This document shows, one piece after another, positions 23,084-35,915 of a stretch of 64,000 nucleotides of DNA (the stretch's first letter is position 1; every line of letters starts with the position of its first letter). Made by a program: the position numbers and the translations under genes. The DNA comes from Plectrocnemia conspersa (lineage: Eukaryota > Arthropoda > Insecta > Trichoptera > Polycentropodidae): positions 1,390,910 to 1,454,909 of the forward strand of contig VTFK01000117.1 of NCBI GenBank assembly GCA_009617715.1, read 5' to 3'. The notes under the pieces were generated by a model. That model did no database searches, was not told the origin of the DNA, and saw nothing but the letters and a program-made list of their open reading frames with translations.

Positions 23084-25000
23084 AATATTTAAATATAAAA
23101 AATCCAGATGTGCACCAAACACAGATATAACAAAACGACTGTTAAGACCTTTGTTTAAAATAAACGACATTCTGTTCGGGATTACCTAATGTATAAAGTT
23201 ATATAAGTCAATCCCAAAATATACTATGTTCTAAATATATATAGAAAAATTCGCAAATTCGACTATTGGCGTTAGTATTAGTTTATTAACACAGAAAATC
23301 AATATCACTAACATTTTAAGATGACAGTTCTTTTTTTATTAATTTGTGAGCATCTTTAAAAATAGATATTCTTGAAAACTTGGGAATATATGTTGATGTC
23401 GGAAAATTACTGATACACTAAAAATACGATTGTTACCAAATTGATATACATGATTCATATTTATATTCAGTGGCTCTCAATTCATGACGCTCAACATCTT
23501 TATATTCCGAGACACGAGCCTAGTACTTCGAACAAGGGAGGAAAAGAGCTAGTCTTAAAATAGCAAGTTCGATTGGTGTGCATTTTTATAGCTAATATAT
23601 TCATGGAAAATCTCGGAATATTTCATACGCAAGCAACATAACGCTGCCGAATATGTCACATGAAATGAGGCGTGTGTATTTCCTACATAGTATTTTTTTA
23701 TATAAATATATAAATATATAGATTATTATATTTCTATCATGCATCAATTCAAAAAGAAATATTAAAAATATATAGGCTTACAGTGATAATTATTTGGCTT
23801 AGTTTTTATAATAAAAGTCATTCTAAGATGATTTAAATTTATAATAAAATTCTACCTAATAATAAAAACTATCTATATTATTTTAATACAACACTGTAGC
23901 AATTTATAACAATACAAATTTAGCTGTTTAAATAGTTAAAGCATATGACCTGGTAACCTAGACCGTACTACTACAATTTATTTTTACATTCCATAGTTGT
24001 GGGAAGTAAATCAATATATTTAACTATCAAGCACAATACACAAATACATGAAATTTATTATCACATAACCGTAAAATGAATTTTAGATGTATTTCTCACG
24101 TTTTGCCGTATAAATAAATATTCGATTTATTTTGTATGAATGGGTATTCTGCGAGCAATTTTCGTGTATCAGTTTTTACCGTGTATATATATATGTTTAT
24201 ATCATTAAATTATAATAAAAATATTTTAATTTAAAATGATATAATTCTTAGAAATATAATTAGGATTATATTAAAGTTTAACAGACTAAATTAAATTTAT
24301 GAAAGTAAATGTATTCATTATACATATGGTTTAATTAAATTTTATTTCGGTCTTATTATTTTTTCTCATGAAATATATTATACGAAATGTAAAGTAAAGC
24401 TTATTTCTTGAGTATCAGAGACATAACATAGAAATCTCAAAAGACGTGTCTCTATAATTTTATTTACATATAAAATACATATATACTTAATATTCTGTAT
24501 TAATACAGAGTGATACGAAAAACATTCGTAGTATATTTTAATACGTTTACTCAAAACATAATAGGTTATTTAAAAAAAAATCTATTCATTAAAACTATCA
24601 TAAGGACCTTAAAATGCACATAAATGAAAGGTACTATAAATACTTAAGCAGTTTAAAACGCTGTGAAATAAAAAATGATTTAAATAATATGTGGAAAAAA
24701 ATAGAACAATTAATTAATCCAACTCAGAAAAACGCTTGTTGATAAAAATAAATAAAAATTATTGTATCTATTATTTTTTAAATAATTTACCTAATAATGT
24801 ATGTTTGACTTTGAAAGATAAAAACTTCGATTTAAATCATTAAAATATGAGTACAATGAATGAGATTAACTTTATGTAATGAAAATTTCTCTAGTAAATG
24901 AGACGTCTAAAATAGGATAAGTAGCATTTTGATTTAACAACATATTATTTTTATGGTACCGTCTGTGTATGTGTATATTCCACGATAACATAAAGTGAAG
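23084..25000. other. Non-coding, AT-rich
   Basis: No gene. The only structure noted is the 14 bp palindrome ctgtattaatacag (24495-24508). Confidence 0.5.
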
Positions 25001-25660
25001 GGTAATTCGATTGGAAGGAACCATCGGATCTAATCTGTGTATTTTTCACGTGCCAAAGGCATTCCATGCCATTATTTCGAGCGCAGATCCCCAATTAACC
25101 CACTCCGCGACCGTCGGGAATTCCCGGCCCATCATTTTCCCGATTCGGAATTTATCACCGAATCGTTCGCTGTAACCCGATTCCAAAAAGTGTTACAATA
25201 CACTCGTACGTCGCTCAAGAGCCATACTCACCGCAAGGGATGAGAGGACTCCTAACCCACACTCTTCGAGCGATCCTCGCTAGAAATGGACGTGTTGTTT
25301 TTATTGTCCCAAATGCCAATGTCTCAGATTACATTCACTCCCTTATCTCCGCCATGTTTGCCATATATGTGTATATTGTTTATGGCCATAGCAAGAAAAT
25401 TCTTCGTAGCGGTTGTTTTTTAATATTCGCAAAAGAGTTCAAGCGACTTCCGTTAGAAATTGTTAAATTATTAATATCTTTCCATTTTCAACCGATTACC
25501 AACTGGGGTAGTTCTGCCATAGGGGTGTCGCGCTTTTTTTTTTTGTATTCGTCTAAGCAACTTTTAGCCGGGTTCGATCATAAAAATAAGTTTTACACTT
25601 AAAATTTTATGAGCCGAACAAACGACGCGCGTGGACCTTTTTTATATTCTTGTTCTCCAT
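25001..25660. other. GC-richer block with two consecutive + strand open frames
   Basis: Positions 25037-25243 and 25240-25602 are open on the + strand (68 and 120 codons, overlapping by 4 bases). The first part is CpG-rich and unique. Neither translation contains a domain I recognise, and the second ends in AT-rich sequence. It may be a conserved non-coding element or remnants of a gene; the evidence is insufficient for a CDS call. Confidence 0.3.
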
Positions 25661-26254
25661 GTGCCAAAGTTTATATTTATGTGCAATACACACTTTTTTG
25701 CGACTTGCGGAGGATAATGCATTTCTGCACCGTAAACCAAGGAATGCTTTATAACATACACTTTTATGCGGCGACAATAAAGGCCAGAAATGTGTTGGTA
25801 GTTAGTTTTTATTTGTATCTTCAAATGTTTAAAAAAATTTTTGCATTTTAGTCCACAAACGTCAGTATATATTTTCCTTCTGAATATTGACGTAATAATA
25901 TATTTTTAAAGTAATCATTAAAAACGTCCTCATTTAAAAAAAAAAATGTTTGTTTTTTGCATTTGTAATTAAACGGCGTTTTAGCGGTCTTAGTTAAAAA
26001 ATGTATAATAAATATATATTCCTTGACGAAATTAATTGATATTAAGAATGTGATCTATTGTGAACCGCATAACAAAAGCGTTTTTAAATGCAACACAATA
26101 CGCACACACCAAAATTAATCCGTTGTTGCCGGATTTATGCAATCCATGATAACTGAGATTAAGATTCGCTAGATTAAAGCGATATCTGTATCTAGGATTA
26201 CAACTCAAGAATAAACTGCGATTTAAGAAAAGCTGGAGAACCAAATTCATAAAA
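25661..26254. other. Non-coding stretch
   Basis: Short open frames on both strands overlap each other and have no recognisable motif. No repeat boundary is seen. Confidence 0.4.
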
Positions 26255-27130
26255 ATGACGACTTTACAACAAAGTGGTCCACTCCATATACTCTTATATG
26301 AAGCCCCAATATGAGCAGATTTCAGATAAGTTCAGATAAAAGGAGTTGAGAGTCGTTTCAGTATACCGCGCGGTTTCTAAGGATGGCATTTTGAATTTTG
26401 CTTATCGATCTGCTCGCATATACGTACAAAGGTCAAAGTAAAGAACAAACCAAGTGACAAGAGCAGTGGGATACCTAGTACAAAGAGCGGTAAACACAGT
26501 CATACGAGTGTGAGTGTCATACTGTACAACAAACTGGTTCATTCCATCCTCCTATACGGAGCTTCTGTGTGGGCAGACCTCATGAGGCTCATGCTGGCTC
26601 AAGCTCAACGAAGAAGTTCGTTTAGAGTCGCCTAGGTATCAGAGAATGCTACCCTGTCTATATCTGGAATTTCTTACATCGACCTGCTCGTCTTTGAGAG
26701 GCCGAAAATAATCATGGAAGTCAGAAAGCTGACCATGACCATAAGACGGTGGACCTTCAGTTTTAAAGCAAGAGGCAACACGGTGAGTTAAACTATCACC
26801 TAACCCAAGCATTTAAATGACACGGTTGCTTCGGAACATACATACAATAGGCAAGGAAGAGACTAGTGAGTGCCATCACTGCTCCGAAGACGAACTCAAT
26901 AACGCCACTCACTCGATCTTTAATTGCCCAGCATGGACAGTGAAAAGAGAACATCCTAAGAGAAGCTATTGACGAATAAAAAATCTCGCTGGAGGCCATG
27001 GTTCTATTCACGCTGAAAGATGCAGACTTGTGGTCAGCAGAAGAGGCAAATTAAGAACCGAATAAAAGCATTAATGGTAGCCACGACAATGAAGAAGTAC
27101 TATCACAAGAAGGCGCTCAAAGGAGTGCTT
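26255..27130 (+). pseudogene. R1-type LINE relic, two decayed copies of the RT C-terminal region
   Basis: The + strand carries two successive decayed matches to the region after the reverse transcriptase of R1-clade LINEs. The first (26255-26430) reads YNKVVHSILLYEAPI, then VYRAVSKDGIL and IDLLAY across frameshifts. The second (26520-27130) reads LYNKLVHSILLYGASVWAD, then AQRRSSFRV, ISGISYIDLLVFER, and later a zinc-knuckle-like CHHCSEDELNNATHSIFNC, spread over several frames with many stops. The order (YGA-x-W, then QRR-x-R, then P/YIDLL-x-ER, then CxxC...H...C) is that of R1 ORF2. No reverse transcriptase core or endonuclease is seen. Both copies are dead. The tandem order may reflect duplication or two insertions into a preferred site. 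Confidence 0.7.
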
Positions 27131-28089
27131 CTTTAAAAAAGTATTGCGTAAAAGCATTTTCTAGAGAGGGGGGTATTAGTGGGTGAAAATCATACACTGC
27201 TACTAACCGCAATGCTAATTGGAGTGTCTTTTAAAGGTTTCCCCCTAAGAAAAAAACACATATGAAGTACAGAGAGACGCAGTCGCTTCCACTTCAATCG
27301 TCAGATTTGGTTAGTCAAGCAGTCACCATAAATCTTCAAGAGTATAACTTTGCAATATATCATTTTTTTATTTTAATATTTATTTATTGCACAAATTATA
27401 AATTATTGCAATTTAAAATTAATATATAAATCCTTATATTTTGAATTAAAATTGAATTTTCATATATTTTAAAGTTGAATGGCAAAAAAGCTTGTTAAGC
27501 TAAAGCATAAATTTGAAAAGATAAATAGAAGTTGCTCAGATATGTAGCAATATATGTATTGTTACGAGTTGTGTGATACAGCTATTAAATTAAGTGACAA
27601 TCATAATAAAAAAAAAAGAAATAAAAAGTAATTCGTTGTCAAATAACAATTTGCAAAATAATTAGAAAAAAGAGATTGACGTTTATTAATCGATGAAGTT
27701 TATAAATATTACTTTGTAAGAAGTGTTTTTTTATAAAACAATTACTGTAATATGAAGCTATCGATATACTGATACGTGCAAGAAAAAACTGTTTAGGTTT
27801 ATGTAAATAATATATAAATAGATATTTATTAGTCAATTTAAAAATGAAATGCTTTGAAAATAATCTAGAGCAGGTATATTTACTTAATATAAATTTAATA
27901 TTAAATGTATAATTGCTAACAATTTCCCCCTGTTTAAAGCATTAGGTTATGTGAGGGGGTTGAAATCAGAAATAGCTCTGTAATTTCCCGATGTTTTTGC
28001 GAAATCAAAAGATTTATTTTTAACACCCTTCCACAAGTATTAACTCGCACATATATACATTTATATTGATTTTGGCGAGTTCCTTACAT
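27131..28089. other. Non-coding, mostly AT-rich
   Basis: The first ~190 bp may still be 3' LINE sequence. The rest has no recognisable feature. Confidence 0.4.
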
Positions 28090-28470
28090 AAGCACTAATC
28101 AGCGGGTTTTGCCGAATAGGCTGTAATTAAAACTTTGTTTAGGTATATAGCAAAGCAAACGGCAGACGTGGCTTGCTTTACGATTTCCTTCAAGTTTTTT
28201 TTCAACCTTCTTTTACAGACAAAGACGGGGGCCGTGCGGTTTTCACGCGAAACATTGAATTTAATGAGGCGGCCGCGTTTCGAAACCCCTAAATTAGGCA
28301 GATAGGAAGTGTAAAGTTTCTCCCATTATTTGTGGTCTTATCGTCGGTGAAAACGTATATAGGATTCGAGAGCTCGCGAACTGATGTTTGTTTGCGAGCT
28401 TCGTACCGAGCTTGCGGTTTTCTTTCGCGTTTCTCGTACGAAATCGAAGCTTGCAGATTTTCGTAATTTT
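28090..28470. other. GC-richer unique block
   Basis: Contains CpG-rich words (ggcggccgcgtttcg near 28269) and overlapping open frames on both strands (28560-28294 minus, 28388-28570 plus) without motifs. Candidate conserved non-coding element. Confidence 0.35.
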
Positions 28471-29174
28471 AATTAAATCTCGATTGCCTAATATGTGGGT
28501 TAATAATAAATTGCTAGCAATAATTTTATCAAGTATTTTTACCAAAAGCATATTTATCAACTTAAAGTGATTAATTGGCGTTGGTAAAAGTTCGTAAAAT
28601 TAATACTTGATTCCCAGTGTTTCAGCAGATAGCAATTATCCGAGATTTAGTCGGATAAGCTCTATATACAAAAATACAGTTTTCATGCAGCAAAATAAAC
28701 AACGAAAATACAGAAATAAATCCGGCAATAAATTCAGAGATAGTGCGAAGGGGTAATTTGCACAACACATGGGGCTCGCATAATTAGCACTAACTACCTC
28801 CAGTTTTCCCTACTTGGCTATCTGTGTAGCATAACATTGTATTAGTGTAGGTGTGCTATTTTCTTTTTACGATCACAAACTACTCTCGTACGCTGCTGGT
28901 GATTAATTAAACACCAGTACATTAATCATAACGATTGCGATCAGACGGAATACAAGACTCAAACATAAACACAGGCGACTGAGTGAAATCTGTGACCGAG
29001 TCCAAATTAATAATTCTGAAAAGGTGATAATTACACTGCGTGTAATCTAAAAACTTGTAATGTATGAACATATTGTCGGTTTGTAATAAAACTGCTGCAA
29101 CTTAAAAATGTGCAAAATATTAAAAAAGGATGTTAATCGACATAGCGTTGTCATGATGGAACATATTTTTTGCC
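28471..29174. other. Non-coding
   Basis: A moderately balanced patch at 28740-28990, otherwise AT-rich. No gene or repeat is recognised. Confidence 0.4.
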
Positions 29175-30095
29175 TTGTTTTCTGGTTCGTTTTTAATCAA
29201 GAATAAAATTAAATGTATGACTTTTGATTATAAAGATACGTTAGATAACAATTCAAAGATGGTTATAGATAACACTATTATAAAAAAAGATATTATTATA
29301 AAATATTTACAAGTAATTGCATATAAAAAAATAAATTTTAAGGAACATTGTATATACATAATCAAAAATAATAATAATAATATTTTAGGTATAAATAAAA
29401 AAAAACTACAATAATATTTTATTGTCCTATTTCAATTATTATGCAACAATATTATATATTCTTAATTATGAGATAAGATAATGCTGAAAAAATGACAAAA
29501 TAGGACAATGAAAGTAGTTTTAAATATAAATATATTTACTATAATAGTTGTATAAGTAAGATTGAAAAAAAAAGTATTTTATTATTTTAAGACTTCAACC
29601 AGACCTAAAAAAATATTTTTCAACAGAATTTACTGCCCATTCTTTAAAAGAAACCAGTCTTCAAAACCGCGCTAAAAAATAATATTTAAGGTTAAGATAT
29701 TTGGGCGATAGATTTAAAGAATTTTTGCTCAGATAGAGAAATAATTGATAAGGCTGTAGTTAATTTTAAAATATGTTTTATGACTTAAAAACAAAATACG
29801 CCTACAAAATGTTAATATGGTTTCATCACTACTTTACTAAATTAACTAAACCTGAACATCAGCTTACTACACGGATAATTTGCAACTATACAAAAATATA
29901 CTTCGGAAAAATTACGAGGCTTTTGCTTTATGAATGCAATGAAGACGTATATTGATTTTATACTAAAATAGAGATAATATAAGGATAGATATGTAAAAGA
30001 TAAATAGCTTAAGGGTTGATGTACTAAGATGTGAATTTGTTTAATAATAATTTTAGGACAATCCGCAAAAATAAAATTGTAGCGGATTTCATATA
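29175..30095 (+). pseudogene. Old, degenerate LINE copy (same family as 30.2-31.6 kb)
   Basis: The frame at 29175-29414 encodes residues aligning with the post-RT part of the neighbouring LINE: LDNNSKMVIDNTIIKK against LDNSTKIVINNSCIEI, and KINFKEHCIYI against KLNFKEHCNYI. The DNA at 29415-29550 (tattatgcaacaatatta, gacaaaataggacaatgaaa) aligns with 31023-31110. The fragment aggacaatccgcaaaa at 30057 aligns with the C-terminal coding end. The copy is far more diverged than the younger copies and has several stops. The segment between 29600 and 30040 aligns poorly. It is directly upstream of a young copy, so insertion of a LINE beside its own relic is likely. Confidence 0.65.
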
Positions 30096-30199
30096 TTTAC
30101 ATATGCTTCAAAATCTTGTATTTAATCACGTTTCCTAATATAGTAAAAGCATATCAAGTCAGTTAAAATAAAGTAGAAGTTGTGGCAAATAGTGATAGT
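30096..30199. other. Junction between two LINE copies
   Basis: About 100 bp that I could not align to either copy. Confidence 0.35.
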
Positions 30200-31620
30200 A
30201 ATACAATACAGTATACCCTTTTAAAGGAATTTATTACTTCTCAAAACATAATATGTGAACAACAATCGGGATTCAGAGAAAAGCATTCCACTGAAACTGC
30301 ATTACAAGTAGTGATAAATGATTAGCTGTTGGCTAAGGATACAAACAAAATCATTGGAGCAGTTTTCTTGGATTTCAAGAGAGCCTTCGAAACAATAGAC
30401 AGAAAAATAATGTTAAAAAAATTGGAGAGTATAGGTATAAGTGATATAGTTTTAAGATGGTTTAATAATTACTTATATAAAAGAAAACAAAAAAGTTAAA
30501 ATAAATAATGTATATTCTGAAGAGAAATTAGTGTCTTATGGAGTACCACAAGGGTCTAAATTGGGACCATTGTTATTTGTTTTGTATATATTAATGATAT
30601 AGTTAATAACGTGAAAAAATGTAAAATTCATCTATTTTGTGGATGACACATTAATGTATTGCATAGGTGATAACATTAAAGAAATTGTAAATAATTTAAA
30701 TAATGAATTAAGTATATTAGAAATATGGTTAAAGAATAATGTACTTAAATTAAATGAGAATAAAACTAAATGTATGCTTATTAGTTATAAAAATGTGTTA
30801 GATAATAGTACCAAAATAGTAATAAATAACTCTTGTATAGAAATAGTGGATAATATAAAATATTTAGGAGTAATTGTTGATACAAAATTAAATTTTAAAG
30901 AACATTGTAATTACATATTAAAAAAAAAAATTAAGTAGAAAAAATAGGTTTATTATCTAGATTAAGAAATATATTAAGTATAAATACAAAAAAAATAATT
31001 TACAATAGTATAATATTGCCCCATTTTAATTATTGTGCAACAATATTAAATATGTTAAATAAATTAGACAAACAAATGTTGCAAAATTACAAAATAGGGC
31101 AATGAGAGTAATCTTAAATAAAAAAATAGATTAACTAATTGTAAAAGTATGATTGATAGATTAGAATGGTTGAATGTTCAAGAAATATTGAGTATGAATG
31201 TTTTAGTATTTATATATAAGTTAGAAAATATTATGTTACCAGAATATTTTAATAAGTATTTAATAAGAAATAAAGATGTACATAAATATAATACTAGAAA
31301 TAGAAAAAATTTAAAGATAATTAAGTATAAGAAAACGAGTACGGCTAGGGGAGTTATGTACGGAGGTTTTGATTTATATAATAGTCTTCCAAGAGAAATC
31401 CGAAACAGCAAAAATATAACGGGTTTCATAAATGGAATAAAAAAACACCTTCGTACATATAGAAATAAATTATAATATTAAGTCTTTATTATTGTATATT
31501 TTTTATTTTTTCTTTCTGTTATGTATTTTTTACATATTTTTTATATATGTTTACTAAATTTGTTAGATGTAAAGATTAGCTATTAAGCTAAATAAATTAA
31601 TAAAATAAAATAAAATAAAA
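30200..31620 (+). mobile_element. 5'-truncated LINE, copy B
   Basis: A non-LTR retrotransposon fragment. It begins inside the reverse transcriptase domain and runs through the C-terminal extension to a 3' UTR (ttagctattaagctaaataa) and an A-rich tail of taaaa units. 5' truncation is the usual outcome of target-primed reverse transcription. The sequence is nearly identical over long stretches to copies C (44268-45310) and D (60908-62300, inverted), so the family was active recently. It belongs to the Jockey/CR1-group of LINEs; the exact clade cannot be fixed by eye. Confidence 0.9.
30213..31475 (+). pseudogene. LINE reverse transcriptase, broken
   Basis: RT motifs in order: ICEQQSGFREKHSTETALQV (RT2-like, 30255-30310), AVFLDFKRAFETIDRKIM (RT3, first catalytic Asp; the usual FD appears as FE in AFETID), GVPQGSKLGPLLF (RT4, around 30540, in a shifted frame), then the catalytic F-x-DD box at 30635-30650, IWLKNNVLKLNENKTK (30720-30770) and YLGVIVDTKLNFKEH (30860-30905). 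The C-terminal extension is YNTRNRKN...YGGFDLYNSLPREIR (31290-31400). The copy is inactive. A stop interrupts VIND near 30323, a +1 shift lies at 30490-30510, one extra base falls in the F(A)DD box at about 30640, and there are further shifts near 30940 and 31090. Two open pieces remain, 30639-30938 and 31149-31475. Copies C and D keep an intact FADD, so the breaks here arose after insertion. Confidence 0.9.
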
Positions 31621-32150
31621 AAAAATATCGATAGATCACACTGCCTACATAACTACCATTGACATACAAGTGTGTGCGTTTTGTTTTGTTCAATGGTTAA
31701 AAGCAAATTAATATTATAAAGAACGTTTAATAATCTAGAGAATAGTAAAACAGACGATTAACGATTTCATATCACGCAAAACGAAAAAGTATATAAAAAT
31801 ATATTCAGCATACTGAATACCGCAAGGGAATTCGCATTTTGCGAAAACTCTTTCTATTCAAGGACTATGGGTTTTCGATATCAGTATTTTTTTAAGATAG
31901 ACCGTCTCTTATCGTCCATTGAATCTTAAAGTGTGTTGAACCCCAATCTTAGCAATACTGAATTTTATAGTAAATGCTTAATAACTGCATTGTTGCCAAA
32001 ATAAAGAAGAGCATCTTCGTATTGATTTGCTTTAAAACAATAGTATGATTAAGTATAAAAAATATGACTACATCAATTCTTTAGAAAAACAAAAATAACA
32101 CTTCATTATAATTTCACGAAAAAATCGCTTAAAATGCAACGATTCGTTAA
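31621..32150. other. Non-coding, AT-rich
   Basis: Downstream flank of LINE copy B. No feature is seen. Confidence 0.45.
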
Positions 32151-32420
32151 CCGCGACCCAGAAAATAAAAAAATCAAACCGCATTCCTTCCCCCACGCTC
32201 TGTCATTCCCTTAACGATTTTTCCTTCGTCCCATTTTTACACTTTTCTCGCTCATCCCACAGGGCCGTGTCCCACATATATTGTTTTATGCGACCCTCGA
32301 ACCCTCAGCCGGAGCTCCCCCTTTTTCCCTTCACCAAATCACGCGACCATTTCCACGTTCATTCATTCCGACGGGCTAAATAAGCCCACCGGGCTTATTT
32401 TCAATTCACCACGCTTCTCG
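32151..32420. other. GC-richer, pyrimidine-rich block
   Basis: The + strand is C/T-rich (for example cattccttcccccacgctct) with no open frame of note. Candidate conserved non-coding element. Confidence 0.35.
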
Positions 32421-34180
32421 TAGGTTTTTGCTACAAGTATTTATATGTATGCGTTATTTTGTGCGTATGTGTTGGGTTCTATTTGGGCGTTTAAACGATT
32501 GAAATATGTTAAACCTTTCCATCCAACGACATATTTGGGAAAATATTTTATTAAGCTGCCTTTACGTTCAACACCACCCTTTAATTTAATTGAATTTACG
32601 TAGTTGTTTTAGTAATAAAAAAACTAACTAAAAACAGTTACTAATGGAACTGTCTTTTATACGAACTATTGTATTTAAGACAGCTCCATTTCAATGCTTA
32701 TTTAATTGACTTAGTGAATGGGCAAGTGCCATTGATATATATTTTTTTTAATAAAAAGCGGCTTTGTATCCTTATTTATTCTATAAACTTGTAGTAAAAA
32801 AATAATATATAAAGTATAGATGCAATTTAAATAAAATAGACGATCTAGGATTTTTTAATATATTAAATATGGACCGGTTGACTTATGAAAGCAGATGATA
32901 AAATCTCAAGATTATATATTGCTGGTGTGGAGGCTTCAACCACCTTCATAATTAATTTAAAAGGAATTCTAATGACCGTTTCAAACAAATAAAAATTAAA
33001 CATTTAGTCTCGAAAGTAAGACCATGCAATGGAAGAAAGATTTTGGGACTTCAAAATCTCAAAAAATTTATCACTCGTAAACACATATATATATAACAGA
33101 AAAAAATATTTTTTGTCTGTAAAGCAGAATTTTTCAAACTAGGTGTATGTAAAAGTTAAAAAGTATTCCGAGAACTAAATTCAAACATGTTTGACCTCAT
33201 ATTAACAGAGAAGTAATAAAATAATATTTTTGCCCCCATGCGCATGGAATAGATGGCGTATACTATTTTTGTTTGAGGGCTATCATTAGTCTGTCGACAG
33301 TTTCCAAAATTTTCTTAATAAAAAATAAAAATAACAGCTCGTAAATACTTGTTAAGTATTTAGCAAACCTGTCTTAAATCTGAAAAAACAAGTCTATTAC
33401 ATATGTGAGTGTTTTGTCTTCATGTTCACAATTTAATCAAATTTAAAATAACTATATGTAAATTATTCACGTGATACTAGGCCTATATACTGTTTAAATT
33501 TGCGTAAAAATAACATTTTGCCAAAATTGTTTTTATTATATATAATTTAAATATTACTTAAAAACTATCCATGTAATTTTGTGAAGGACAGGAACATTAA
33601 CAAAAATAAGACGTAGTATCTTTGATTGAAAAAAAATGATATATTATAGAAACTGATTTCTTCAAAGTCTAATTTTAAATAACAAGTGTGTCATAGGAAC
33701 AGAGCAAAATGAAACCTAGAACTGATTTTATAAAAAATCAGTTTTAGTTACTAATTTCACTATATCAAATATTTTAAATAGATGTCAACAAATTCTTCTT
33801 CACCTTTTTAATTTATAATTTTTAGATGATATTTAAAAAATACAATGATCAATTATGTATGAATGTAAAAACATATCTTATTTATTAAAATATAATTATA
33901 TTATTAGCACGAGTTATACTCGAATTAAAAAAAATTATTTATATTATAACATATTATCATTTAATTGATCTTTCAATGAGTACGATATATATGTTTATAT
34001 ATGTTTAATGTAAAGATTTCAGTGTGAATAGGACATTTTTCATTAAATCTTTTTGCAACTAATAATACACATAAGCGTTCCCAGATTCATATACACGAAT
34101 AATAACAAAATTAGTATTCAAGCGTCTATCGTATCATTAAAATATAATATAAATTTCAAGTGATTTAAACAATACTGGTC
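32421..34180. other. Non-coding, AT-rich
   Basis: No gene. A near-perfect 14 bp stem around aactgatttt/aaaatcagtt lies at 33717-33748. Confidence 0.5.
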
Positions 34181-34500
34181 GATGCCAGACATGGGGCGGG
34201 CGCATTGGACGGGTAGTAATTTGTATGAATTTTCTCTAAAGTCTCATGACAAAGGGTGGGTCGACGCTAATTATAAAGGGGCGTCGTTCGGTCACCTGAC
34301 CGTCAGGTAATTTCCAATTACCGCCGCCGGGCGAACGGTACGACAAAAGGCGATTGAGATTTTTTTTCGGCTACTGATTAAAAGGACTCCGCCGTCGAAT
34401 ACTAATTGAAGTTCGATTTAGTTTTCGAGACGTGTTTTTTGAAAGGAGCTTTCCGGCAAAGTGGCCGCTTTATGCAGAGCGGAACGAATCACGCTATTTG
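34181..34500. other. GC-rich block with E-box and homeodomain-type sites
   Basis: Contains cacctg (34292), cggtcacctgaccgtcaggt around it, and taattat/ccaattac cores at 34270-34322, in CpG-rich sequence. There is no sustained open frame. This looks like an insect enhancer, by inference; no conservation data are available. Confidence 0.4.
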
Positions 34501-35040
34501 GTTTGATTTAAATTGTATAAAAGTTAGGACGTAAAAAACTGATTCAATTTATTTTAGAGCAGGAGTTGACATTGTTAATCATCATATTTTTTGCTGAAAT
34601 GTTTTCGTTAATAATACAGCATAATACGCAAACATAATACATTATATAATTTCAGTCAATATCACTCCAATGTAAAGCCACTATGTCCCACCGCAGATTT
34701 TAATTTATTTACAAAGAACTTATAATGTATAAAGTTACCAACGAAAATGAAATATTGTACATTTTGACGTTTAAATATTTTATGTTACATAATAAAGCAG
34801 ACAGTACGCGTACAATTATACCAACACAATAATTTAACGGCTATATAAGGTTCTCATGGTTAACAAACTATTATTTAACGGTTGCTACACAAATAAAAAA
34901 CAAATAATAATTGCTGAATCAACTGCTGAAGAAATCTGTATTTAGTTTAAATTATGCAATGCATTCTTGACTGATATTTTTGGCATAAAATCAGCAAAAT
35001 GTTAAACAAAAATCAACGATATTAACGACAGTTACCTAAG
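34501..35040. other. Non-coding, AT-rich
   Basis: No feature before the TA-flanked element. Confidence 0.45.
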
Positions 35041-35915
35041 TAGAGTACGCTCGGGAAAAGGATTCCGGTTTGTTATTATATGCGTGAACTATGTGGCTCA
35101 AAACAATTTCGCTCAGAATATTTAATTTTTTTATGTTAAAAGAAAATATATGTTTATTTAACATACATACATCTGAGCTAAGTTGAAAATTTCAACGGAC
35201 AATTAAAAATATATTATATAATCAAAGAAACCAGACATTAATGTCATTAATTAAATATTTGCAAAATTCAAAATCTTTCACAAGTCAAAAAAATAATGAG
35301 GTCTTTAGCTATTCTTCAAAAGCAAAAAGATATAAAATAGGAAAAGAAATTATTCGCAGATTGTTTAATGGCTCGACGACTCTATTAAATCATTAGAATC
35401 CATTATATAAAATAAAAAATTATCATTGGCTCAACAATAAGAATATTAACTTTTTTAAGCCTTACAGAGAATAGTGTTAAAAAACCCACAACGTACAGAT
35501 TAATGGAAAAATAATTAAAATATTTTAATCCACGGGTAAGAGAACAAATAACTTACAGTGTATATTTAAAGCCTTGATATCAATTAACCCAGATATGCCC
35601 AAGAAATTTTGTTCTCTTAAAATTTTATTTATAAATAAAAAACAGTTGCACGAATTTAGTGACCTACCCATGGGACAGTGGGCATATCTGGGTTAACCCA
35701 ATATCAACACAAAATTATTTAAAATAAATTACTAGAGAAGATCGAACTTCTGTGCCACACTGCACTTTAATGACGAATACCAGCGTTGACGAATCAGCGA
35801 CTGTCCTTAAAAGAGAAAGCAAGACAACGAAGTACACGCTACATCGCTTCTCCCTCTCATATACATGTACACGCACACAATAACAAACCGGCATCCTTAT
35901 CCCGAGCGCACTCTA
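35041..35915. mobile_element. TA-flanked DNA transposon, copy 1
   Basis: The element is 35043-35913 (871 bp) between TA dinucleotides (35041-35042, 35914-35915). Terminal inverted repeats of 44 bp match at 39 positions and start gagt(a/g)cgctcggg; they continue to ggtttgttatt. It shares about 90% of its length with copy 2 at 39284. It contains the relic of a short ORF that is open in copy 2; here a W-to-stop change (tga near 35188) breaks it. A complete TTAA-flanked MITE sits inside at 35588-35692. TA duplication and TIR length suggest Tc1/mariner-like mobilisation, but no transposase motif is visible, so the superfamily is open. Confidence 0.85.
35584..35696. mobile_element. Nested piggyBac-like MITE (105 bp)
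   Basis: TTAA at 35584-35587 and 35693-35696 flanks a 105 bp sequence with perfect 14 bp inverted repeats, cccagatatgccca. TTAA duplication plus CCC-starting ends is the piggyBac hallmark. There is no coding capacity. Copy 2 of the host element keeps only the left TTAA and end (39827-39852), so the MITE inserted before the two copies separated. Confidence 0.85.

Noticed and set aside
25037..25602. Two overlapping + strand open frames as an overlapping gene pair
   Set aside because: The window is eukaryotic, no motif is recognised, and the second frame runs into homopolymer tracts.
32285..32315. tRNA B-box-like gagggttcgagg on the minus strand
   Set aside because: No A box or cloverleaf could be drawn around it.
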